Part shown: positions 1-5,986 of the stretch, piece after piece
Position numbering within the stretch: the first letter of the stretch is position 1
Layout of the letters: every line of letters starts with the position of its first letter
NCBI GenBank assembly: GCA_041946865.1
Contig: JBHGBF010000125.1
Location: forward strand, 1 to 15,433
Length of the DNA: 15,433 nucleotides
Reading direction: 5' to 3'
DNA from: RPQK01 sp041946865
GTDB lineage: Bacteria; Acidobacteriota; UBA6911; RPQK01
Program-made: the position numbers and the translations under genes
The notes under the pieces: generated by a model
The model's database searches: none
Told to the model about the DNA's origin: nothing
Seen by the model: only the letters and a program-made list of their open reading frames with translations

Positions 1-90
1 ATCCGGGTGCGCAAGGGGCATGATGAACTCCAAAAGCGCCTGCCGCTTCGCTCGCAGAAGACTGAGCGGTTACTCCAGAGCTATGGATGA
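1..90 (+). CDS. C-terminal end of an unidentified upstream protein (partial)
   Basis: Frame 1 is open from the first base of the window and ends at TGA 88-90, giving 29 residues that finish in RLLQSYG. Third codon positions are mostly G or C, as in the clear genes of this window, which supports real coding in this frame over the overlapping frame that starts at position 20. The peptide is rich in Lys, Arg, Glu and Gln and looks like the soluble helical tail of a larger protein. No family can be named from so little sequence. It points the same way as the RNA methyltransferase downstream, 175 bp away. Confidence 0.45.
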   Translation: MRVRKGHDELQKRLPLRSQKTERLLQSYG

Positions 91-91
91 A

Positions 92-129
92 ATGGCAAAA
101 TGGAAAATAACAGATGGAAAATGGAAGAT
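92..129 (+). repeat. A-rich short tandem-like repeat (ATGGAAAAT units)
   Basis: The unit ATGGAAAAT occurs at 100-108 and 114-122, with variants ATGGCAAAA at 92-100 and ATGGAAGAT at 121-129. This AT-rich patch stands out in an otherwise GC-rich sequence and lies just after the presumed end of the upstream gene. It is low-complexity spacer; no function is evident. It can be translated in one frame, but the product is repetitive and unconvincing. Confidence 0.5.
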
Positions 130-156
130 TCTTTTTGCGCTGCCCCGAAGGGGTCA

Positions 157-184
157 CTCGTTCGGGGCGAAGTCCCCGAGCGAG
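157..184 (+). repeat. Hairpin in the leader of the RNA methyltransferase gene
   Basis: CTCGTTCGGGG (157-167) pairs with CCCCGAGCGAG (174-184) over 11 positions with one G-U pair and a 6-nt loop. A smaller CCCCGAAGGGG hairpin sits just upstream at 143-153. There is no T-run after either stem on either strand, so neither is a standard intrinsic terminator. They could end the upstream transcript by another route or shape the leader of the next gene. Confidence 0.5.
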
Positions 185-265
185 CCTAGTCGCGCCGACA
201 TCTCGGGGCAGGCAGCATCCAGAGCTGAGTCAAGTAAATATCCCTTTTCCTAAGATTGAAGGTCG

Positions 266-1669
266 ATGGTGAAACTGGTTAAGGGTCAGACGTTCGAGGC
301 CGAGGTGGTGTCCGCCGGCTTTGAGGGTGTGGGGGTTGCCCGGGTGGATGATCTCGTGGTGTTTATCCGCGGCGCGGTGCCCGGAGATAGAGTGCTGGCG
401 CGGGTCCGGAAAGCCAAAAGACGGTACGCCGAGGCGGGGGTCGAAGCGCTTCTCAGACCTTCGCCGCGCCGGGTGGAGCCCGTTTGCCGATACTTTCAGG
501 TTTGCGGCGGGTGTAGCTGGCAAAACGCTCACTATCAGCTTCAATTGGAGTTCAAGAGAGAGCAGGTGCGCGACCTGCTGAGCCGGATCGGCGGTCTGTC
601 GGACCTTGAGGTCAGTCCCCTGCTGGGCTCGCCCCGACTTTACCACTACCGCAACAAAATGGAGTTTACTTTCGGGGCCAGAAGATGGCTGACCCAAGAG
701 GAGATCGCGGCCTCCGGACCTGTCCCGAAGGAGTTCGCCCTGGGCCTCCACGTCCCGCAGCGCTTCGATAAGGTGCTCGACATTGAAATCTGTCACCTGG
801 GCGCGCCCATCATGCCCGAAATCGTCAACCTGGTGCGGCAGATCGCCAAGGATAACTGTTGGGCGCCTTACGACACGATCACGCATGAAGGCTATCTCAA
901 GAACCTCGTAGTTCGGGTTTCAGAACATACTGGAGAAATCCTCGTCAATCTCGTCACGTCGGAGCGCCGGCCCGACCGGATGGCGAACCTGGCAAACGAG
1001 CTGACCTCCAGGTTCCCGAGCGTCAGAAGCGTGGTCAACAGCATCAATCCCGGGCGCTCGCCTGTGGCGCTGGGGAAGGAAGTGACTGACTTCGGGCCGG
1101 GGGATCTGATCGAGAAGATCGGGCCAGTCTCCTACAGGCTCGAGGCTTCGACATTCTTTCAGCCGAACACACTGCAGGCGGAGCGGCTTTACGGGGTGGT
1201 GCGTGATTTTGCACGGCTCTTTGGGAACGAAACGCTTCTCGATCTGTATTGCGGAATCGGCGGGATTACTCTGTTCCTGGCAGGCGGCGTGAAGCGGGCG
1301 ATCGGGGTGGAAAGCCAGGCCCGGGCGGTCGAACTCGCTCGCCTGAACGCCGAGACCAACTCCATCGGGAACTGTGAGTTCCTCGAATCGGATGCAGCCG
1401 GTTACTTGAGACACCTGGCCGAGAAAGCGTCGTTCGTACCGGACGTCGTGACGATTGATCCGCCTCGCGCAGGCATGCATCCTGACATGCTCGGCAGCCT
1501 GCTCAGGCTGAAGCCAGGACGGATTGTGTATGTGAGCTGTAATCCTGCGACTCAGGCGCGCGATCTGCAGGCGCTCGCGAACGGTTACGAGGTCGACGGC
1601 GTACAGCCGGTCGATATGTTCCCCCAGACGTATCACATTGAAAATGTCGTGGGTTTGCGGAGGCGATAA
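266..1669 (+). CDS. rlmD: RNA (uracil-C5)-methyltransferase, RlmD/TrmA (RumA) family
   Basis: This predicted enzyme transfers a methyl group from SAM to C5 of a uridine in RNA, in most relatives U1939 (E. coli numbering) of 23S rRNA. Residues 1-65 form a TRAM RNA-binding domain. Cys74, Cys80, Cys83 (C-x5-C-x2-C, within CRYFQVCGGC) and Cys176 are the expected 4Fe-4S ligands. The SAM-binding motif LLDLYCGIGGITLFL, the IDPPRAG motif, the nucleophile Cys425 in VSCNPAT and the general base Glu459 in YHIENVVGL follow in the family order. The 467-residue length is normal. ATG 266 has a weak AAGG just upstream and opens directly into the TRAM domain. The family and chemistry are clear. Bacteria carry several paralogues that differ in target base, so the rlmD symbol is less certain than the family. 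The gene ends 27 bp from the convergent oxidoreductase gene. Confidence 0.9.
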   Translation: MVKLVKGQTFEAEVVSAGFEGVGVARVDDLVVFIRGAVPGDRVLARVRKAKRRYAEAGVEALLRPSPRRVEPVCRYFQVCGGCSWQNAHYQLQLEFKREQVRDLLSRIGGLSDLEVSPLLGSPRLYHYRNKMEFTFGARRWLTQEEIAASGPVPKEFALGLHVPQRFDKVLDIEICHLGAPIMPEIVNLVRQIAKDNCWAPYDTITHEGYLKNLVVRVSEHTGEILVNLVTSERRPDRMANLANELTSRFPSVRSVVNSINPGRSPVALGKEVTDFGPGDLIEKIGPVSYRLEASTFFQPNTLQAERLYGVVRDFARLFGNETLLDLYCGIGGITLFLAGGVKRAIGVESQARAVELARLNAETNSIGNCEFLESDAAGYLRHLAEKASFVPDVVTIDPPRAGMHPDMLGSLLRLKPGRIVYVSCNPATQARDLQALANGYEVDGVQPVDMFPQTYHIENVVGLRRR

Positions 1670-1696
1670 CAAGGCCCCGCCTGGAACAGGAAAAGT

Positions 1697-2689
1697 TCAG
1701 CTCCCAGCGTCCACCCTCAGGATTATTTTGCCCATGTTGGCATTGGACTCCATGTAGGCGTGCGCTTCGGCCGCCAGATCCAGCTCGAAAACCCGGTCAA
1801 TAACTGGACGCACGCGCCCCGTTTCAAGCAACGGGAGGACGTGTCGGCGCAAAGACTGGGTGAGCGCCATTTTCTCTTCGAGTGAACGTGCTCGGAGAAC
1901 GGTTCCGACAATTGTCAGCCTCTTGCCAAGAATCAACGCGAGGTCGGTCTCGGCCTTTGCTCCACCTAAGAGGCCAACGAGGATCAGCCGGCCGCGCCGG
2001 GCCAGTGCCGACAGATTCTGCCCCCAGTACCTGGCCCCCACCAGGTCCAGAATCGCAGCGATTCCCCGGCCGCTGGTTTCGCGCGAGACCACCTCCGTGA
2101 AGTCCTTTTCCCGGTAATTGATGCCGACATCCAACCCGAATTCGGCCGCCCGCGAGAGCTTCTGATCGGAGCCGGCGGTGCCGAACACGACGCACCCAGC
2201 CGTCTTAGCCAATTGCAGCGCGGCCAGACCTACCCCGCTGGCGACGGCATGAATCAGCAGCGTTTCTCCCATCGTGAGCCCCAGCTGAAGGATCAGCGCG
2301 TCGAAAGCCGTGGCGAACACTTCGGGAACGGCGGCGGCTTCTTCAAAGCTGAGGGAGTCAGGAATGGGGAGGAGCATTCGCTCTTCCGCAGTGACTTTGG
2401 CCGCGTACCCCCCTCCGCCCAGAAGACCCATGACCCGGTCACCGGGCTTAACCTCCGAGACTTCCGGTCCAATCTCCTCGACAACGCCGGCGAACTCCAG
2501 GCCCGGAATGCGCGGATCGACCCCTTTCGGCGGCGGGTACCTTCCGATTCTCTGAAGGAGGTCCGCCCGATTCAGGGCAGTCGCCTTCACCGCAACTTTG
2601 ACGCGCGCAGGGCCGAGTATCGGTTCTTCAAGCTCTTCCACTCGCAGCACGCTGGGAGGGCCATATTGTGATATGACAACGGCTTTCAT
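1697..2689 (-). CDS. NAD(P)H quinone oxidoreductase, PIG3-like medium-chain reductase
   Basis: This is a zinc-free member of the medium-chain dehydrogenase/reductase superfamily, expected to use NADPH to reduce quinones or other electrophilic carbonyl compounds in the cytoplasm. Residues 1-120 form the GroES-like domain. NRADL (40-44) stands where alcohol dehydrogenases have their catalytic zinc Cys, so the catalytic zinc site is missing. A Rossmann domain follows with the AVASGVG nucleotide-binding loop (148-154). The segment TVLRARSLEEK and the ending MGKIIL are typical of the TP53I3/PIG3-like quinone oxidoreductases. The start was set at 2689 because MKAVVISQYG is the usual N-terminus of the family; an in-frame ATG at 2725 would add 12 unrelated residues. 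It stands alone, convergent with the RNA methyltransferase and divergent from the HEAT-repeat gene. The physiological substrate cannot be read from the sequence. Confidence 0.88.
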   Translation of the reverse strand: MKAVVISQYGPPSVLRVEELEEPILGPARVKVAVKATALNRADLLQRIGRYPPPKGVDPRIPGLEFAGVVEEIGPEVSEVKPGDRVMGLLGGGGYAAKVTAEERMLLPIPDSLSFEEAAAVPEVFATAFDALILQLGLTMGETLLIHAVASGVGLAALQLAKTAGCVVFGTAGSDQKLSRAAEFGLDVGINYREKDFTEVVSRETSGRGIAAILDLVGARYWGQNLSALARRGRLILVGLLGGAKAETDLALILGKRLTIVGTVLRARSLEEKMALTQSLRRHVLPLLETGRVRPVIDRVFELDLAAEAHAYMESNANMGKIILRVDAGS

Positions 2690-2753
2690 GCAGTCAGGAT
2701 AACCCAGTGTGGCCTTTTTACCCACCGGCTAAGCTCTAAGCGATGTATACTAA

Positions 2754-2758
2754 AGAGG
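2754..2758 (+). promoter_or_regulatory. Ribosome binding site of the HEAT-repeat gene
   Basis: AGAGG lies 7 bases before ATG 2766, a good position for a Shine-Dalgarno site. It supports this start and is one of the few clear ribosome binding sites in the window. Confidence 0.55.
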
Positions 2759-2765
2759 TTCAGAC

Positions 2766-3497
2766 ATGGACCTGATTTCATTCTTCCGCCCTTCTCCTGA
2801 GAAGCAGATCGAGAGACTGCGCAAGAAGGTCAAAGAGCCGCATGGGGACCCGTCCACCCGGATTAACGCCGCACGGAAGCTCCTTGAGATGAGGACCGAG
2901 CCGGCCATCTTTGCTCTGCTCGACCGCTTCACGATCAGTGCTTCGCCGTCGCGGCAGGATGATGAAGAGAAAGAAGAAGTTCTGAGGTGGATCGTGGAGC
3001 TGGGTGAAACCGCGGTTCCTCCCATCGTCCGCTTCCTGAAGCGCGAGAGACAGGTCTACTGGCCGTTTCGTGCGCTCCAGTCGATTCTCACAACCGATCA
3101 GATAGCCAAGGTGGGCGAAGAGCTTCTCCGCTATCACTGGGAAAACCCGCCGGCCAGCTCCGATCCGACTGCACAGCTGGTTCGCCTGATGGAAGGGCTG
3201 CACACCGTCTCGCTGCAACAGATCATCGAGAATTATCTGACGCACGAAGACGACGATGTCTGCCTGGCTGCGCTCGACTATTTCTTCAAACGACCCGAAG
3301 ATGAGGCCCGAGAGCCCGTTTTGAAATGCTACCTGGATTCGGAGGACCGCCCGCGCATCCGGGCCCACATCCTGGACCGGCTGATCGATTTGGGTTGGAG
3401 CGTCCGGGGCTTTCGCCCGAAGGTCGAGGAAACATTGCCAGAGGGATACTTCCTGACTCGGGACGGGACAGTAAAGGCCATGGGGCGAAGGCCGTAG
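2766..3497 (+). CDS. HEAT-repeat-like helical protein of unknown function
   Basis: The 243-residue protein has no signal peptide or membrane segment and should be cytoplasmic. After a short charged N-terminus it consists of paired amphipathic helices spaced like HEAT/armadillo repeats: around 30-55 (INAARKLLEM, then AIFALLDRF), 70-95 (VLRWIVELGETAVPPIVRFL), 155-190 (QQIIENYLTHEDDDVCLAAL) and 190-220. Such solenoids usually mediate protein contacts; no catalytic motif is visible. The C-terminus (GYFLTRDGTVKAMGRRP) leaves the repeat pattern and may be a short tail domain. It starts a + strand series with the SAM methyltransferase 49 bp downstream, close enough for co-transcription. The HEAT assignment rests on helix pattern, not on a diagnostic motif. 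No partner or pathway can be assigned. Confidence 0.75.
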   Translation: MDLISFFRPSPEKQIERLRKKVKEPHGDPSTRINAARKLLEMRTEPAIFALLDRFTISASPSRQDDEEKEEVLRWIVELGETAVPPIVRFLKRERQVYWPFRALQSILTTDQIAKVGEELLRYHWENPPASSDPTAQLVRLMEGLHTVSLQQIIENYLTHEDDDVCLAALDYFFKRPEDEAREPVLKCYLDSEDRPRIRAHILDRLIDLGWSVRGFRPKVEETLPEGYFLTRDGTVKAMGRRP

Positions 3498-3546
3498 GTC
3501 CTTGCTTGCCACCCTGTCGGGTTCTCGCTGATAATCATCCCATTAC

Positions 3547-4272
3547 ATGGCTACTGCTTTCGACAGCTTCTACGGGAATCCCAACTACATCCACCACAAA
3601 AGGATGCTTTTCAATTATCTCCTCAGGAAAGGCATTATCGAACGCTATCTGCGCGACTGCGAGAAGCCTGTCCTGGACATCGGAAGCGGGATCGCCCCCA
3701 TGGTGCCTGCCGGCCCCCGGATGTTCTTGTCCGACATGTCCGTCCCCGGCATGCGCATCATGAAGGCCGAAGGGTATCTCTGTTCGGTGCTCGATATTCA
3801 GCGCCTTGGGCTTCGCTCGAGCAGCTTCAAGACCATCGTCTGTTCAGAAGTGCTCGAGCATATTCCCGAGGACGATCTGGCGCTTGCCGAGCTGGCCCGC
3901 GTGCTCGCCCCGGGCGGGCGGCTGATCATCACTGTGCCGCTTCATCGTTACTACTGGAGCAAGGATGATGAAGTAGTTGGGCACTGCCGGCGCTATGACC
4001 CCCTGGAGTTGGCCAGGAAACTTGCCCGGGCCGGTCTCGAGGTGCGGCAGGTCAGGGCCGTAGGAAGTGTTTTCGAACGGGGGCTCACACTCGGTTCTGT
4101 TCTCCTCTTCCTCACGCTGAACCGGCGAGGGAACGAGTGGAGGCGGCGGCCCAGCCACTTGTTCGGCGCAGTCAATCGCGTCACTGCCCGGGGCCTGCAG
4201 CTTATTGCCCGTATCACTCCTCGGGCCTTGAGCAGCATCGGCCTTTTCGATTGCCGGAAACCCGGGCACTGA
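3547..4272 (+). CDS. Class I SAM-dependent methyltransferase (Methyltransf_11 type)
   Basis: The 241-residue soluble protein has a Rossmann-like SAM-binding core. Motif I is VLDIGSGIAP (42-51). An acidic strand end follows in FLSDMS (about 60-65). The post-core segment runs VCSEVLEHIPEDDLALAELA and then RVLAPGGRLIITVPLH, the usual motif of Methyltransf_11 enzymes. Downstream, VGHCRRYDPLELARKL is a common lid or substrate segment in methyltransferases acting on small molecules and glycans. The substrate is unknown. No convincing Shine-Dalgarno precedes ATG 3547, but the first residues lead straight into the conserved helix. The neighbour 125 bp downstream is a membrane glycosyltransferase, so a role in modifying an envelope glycan or its lipid-linked precursor is a fair guess, not a demonstrated one. 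The last 60 residues are Arg-rich and partly hydrophobic and may touch the membrane. Confidence 0.85.
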   Translation: MATAFDSFYGNPNYIHHKRMLFNYLLRKGIIERYLRDCEKPVLDIGSGIAPMVPAGPRMFLSDMSVPGMRIMKAEGYLCSVLDIQRLGLRSSSFKTIVCSEVLEHIPEDDLALAELARVLAPGGRLIITVPLHRYYWSKDDEVVGHCRRYDPLELARKLARAGLEVRQVRAVGSVFERGLTLGSVLLFLTLNRRGNEWRRRPSHLFGAVNRVTARGLQLIARITPRALSSIGLFDCRKPGH

Positions 4273-4303
4273 CTGGCTGAGGCTTCCAAACCGGACAACC
4301 ACG

Positions 4304-4365
4304 GAGAGACTGACAAACTCCGGGCGACGTGCCGGGTTTTCAGTGCGTCAGTTTGCCAGTTCCTC
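4304..4365 (+). repeat. Long imperfect inverted repeat between methyltransferase and glycosyltransferase genes
   Basis: ACTGACAAACT (4309-4319) pairs with AGTTTGCCAGT (4350-4360) at 10 of 11 positions. The pairing continues outward through 4304-4308 and 4361-4365 with one G-U pair and one mismatch. A short CCGG/CCGG stem can form inside the loop. There is no T-run after it, so it is not a classic rho-independent terminator. It fills most of the 125-bp gap and argues that the glycosyltransferase starts downstream of it. Confidence 0.5.
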
Positions 4366-4397
4366 AGCTTTGCGGCAATCGTGCTATGCTGCCGCGG

Positions 4398-5867
4398 ATG
4401 AATTCGAGGACGGGGAGGGCTCTCGTATTTCTGCTCGGCATCTGCCTGGTGGTTCTCTACTTGTACCAGCTTGACCGGTTCGGTTACTGGGAAGACGAGA
4501 TCTACACCGCCAGGGACATCGGTCTTACGAATCATCTCGACCAGCAGCCCGGCTTCAGGCTCTCCTTCTCGGAGTTGACCTACCGCAATGATAACCACCC
4601 GCCCCTGTATTTCTGGGCGCTGGGAAAATGGGTCCGCGTCTTTGGTTTTTCGGAAACCTCGGGTCGAGGATTCAGCGTTGTGTTCTTTGGTCTGGCCTTG
4701 CTGGTATTGATCCGATCGGCCCGTCTCTGGGGACCGGGCGAGGAACTGCCCGCCTGGATCCTCCTGGTTTTCGGGGTCAGCACGTCCTGTTACTTGATGA
4801 CCCGTGAAGCGCGGATGTACACGATGGCGTTCTTTTTCGTCTGCGTGTCGCTATCGCTCTTTGTGGAGCTCTACGAGCAGGCCGAAGCCAGCCGTGCCAG
4901 CCGTCTCAAGATCGCCGGCCTGATTGTCGCGAATACGCTTGGCCTTTACACCCATTACTATTTTGTTTTCTTCTACGCCGGCGAACTGGTTCTGGCCGGG
5001 TGGTTGCTCTTGAGAAGACCCGCCTGGAAGCTGATGGCCACTCTCCCGGCGCCGGCTCTCCTGTTTCTTCCCTGGGTCCCTCAGCTGCTCAGACAACGTG
5101 AGCGCAAGTATGAGTTGGGTCTCTGGGTGCTCGGTCCTCAAGATTCGGGCTCTTACTTGCAGATGGTGGTTAATGAAGGTCTGGATGCGCTCTCGCGACT
5201 CGTCTTTGGCTCGACTTTCCAGTCGCGAACCCTGGTCCTGATCGTGGCCGTGGCTTTGGTCTGTTATGGCCTCCTGAGGTGGAGGAAGGTCGTCGGACGC
5301 GACCAGCTCGCCCTGTTGCTGGTTTTGGCAGTCGTTCCCTATGCGCTCCTGGTGGGCAACGATTTGTTTCACCACACGATCACGCTCACTCGGACCAAGT
5401 ACCTGTTTTTCCTGATCCCGCCTCTGTTGCTGGCCTATCTCCGTGTCTCGCTCAGCAATCTTGCGCCGATCAAGGTCTGTCTGCTGGTGTTGTTCCTTGC
5501 CTACAACATCGAAGGGCTCGGCCGCGAGCACCTGATCCAGTCACATCCAGACTGGAGGGCGATAGCCCGGCACGCTGAACAAAGCGCGCGGCACAAGCCT
5601 CTTGTGGTAGCGGACGACGACTATTTTCTCTGCATGAGCTATTACTACGACTGGCGGCAGGGGAACGTCATCAGCGAGGATTGGTTGTCGGTCTATCCGG
5701 AAGACTTCTGGTACCTGGTTCTGTACGTGACCTGGAATCCGGAGACTCAGCGACGCGTGGCTGATCTTCGTTCCCGATTTGAAGAGGTGGAGGGGGTAGA
5801 GATCGACAGGTTTTCGAAGCTCTTGCGATTCAGGGTAAGGCCGGCCGTGTCGGAGCGCACGGAGTGA
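4398..5867 (+). CDS. Polytopic membrane glycosyltransferase, GT39/ArnT-like (GT-C fold)
   Basis: This integral membrane protein (489 residues from this start) has about ten hydrophobic segments. The first is at 8-25 and is followed immediately by WEDEIYT; Asp33-Glu34 match the acidic pair in the first periplasmic loop of GT-C enzymes, where it binds metal and acceptor. The loop also carries NDNHPPLYF (64-72), the HPPLYF-type motif of PMT_2/GT39 proteins. Relatives such as ArnT and the bacterial protein mannosyltransferases move a sugar from a polyprenyl-phosphate carrier to lipid A, protein or glycan outside the membrane. The C-terminal 100 residues are soluble and presumably periplasmic. Donor and acceptor are unknown. 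ATG 4386 would add four residues and is equally possible; neither has a clear Shine-Dalgarno. An earlier ATG at 4329 is disfavoured because it lies inside the inverted repeat and adds a non-membrane leader. Confidence 0.85.
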   Translation: MNSRTGRALVFLLGICLVVLYLYQLDRFGYWEDEIYTARDIGLTNHLDQQPGFRLSFSELTYRNDNHPPLYFWALGKWVRVFGFSETSGRGFSVVFFGLALLVLIRSARLWGPGEELPAWILLVFGVSTSCYLMTREARMYTMAFFFVCVSLSLFVELYEQAEASRASRLKIAGLIVANTLGLYTHYYFVFFYAGELVLAGWLLLRRPAWKLMATLPAPALLFLPWVPQLLRQRERKYELGLWVLGPQDSGSYLQMVVNEGLDALSRLVFGSTFQSRTLVLIVAVALVCYGLLRWRKVVGRDQLALLLVLAVVPYALLVGNDLFHHTITLTRTKYLFFLIPPLLLAYLRVSLSNLAPIKVCLLVLFLAYNIEGLGREHLIQSHPDWRAIARHAEQSARHKPLVVADDDYFLCMSYYYDWRQGNVISEDWLSVYPEDFWYLVLYVTWNPETQRRVADLRSRFEEVEGVEIDRFSKLLRFRVRPAVSERTE

Positions 5868-5898
5868 CGCTGCTGACGAAGTTACGGAGCGGCGCCCA

Positions 5899-5980
5899 GC
5901 TTGCCCCTGTTTCACAGCCGCGCACACGGAACACGTTTCAACACTCTCCAAGCGTGCGTGGCTGGTAAAGCAGGGCAAGC
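5899..5980. repeat. Inverted repeat in the convergent gap
   Basis: GCTTGCCCCTG (5899-5909) is complementary to CAGGGCAAGC (5971-5980) with a single bulged C. The arms are 61 bases apart, between the ends of two converging genes. It may help end transcripts from either side, but neither arm is followed by a T-run and the loop is long. The call is weak. Confidence 0.3.
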
Positions 5981-5986
5981 GAGGGC

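Noticed and set aside
20..253. 77-residue reading frame on the + strand at the left edge
   Set aside because: It runs through the A-rich repeat and the hairpins, giving low-complexity peptide, and it overlaps a frame with better codon bias that ends at 88-90.
230..886. Long antisense frames over the RNA methyltransferase gene (also 920-1672)
   Set aside because: They lie fully opposite conserved coding sequence and show no domain.
2746..2751. TATACT as -10 box for the HEAT-repeat gene
   Set aside because: Transcription would start only a few bases before the ATG, leaving the ribosome binding site out of the message, and no -35 box fits at the right distance.
2778..3512. 244-residue antisense frame over the HEAT-repeat gene
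   Set aside because: The sense frame has a ribosome binding site and a coherent helical repeat pattern; the antisense peptide does not.
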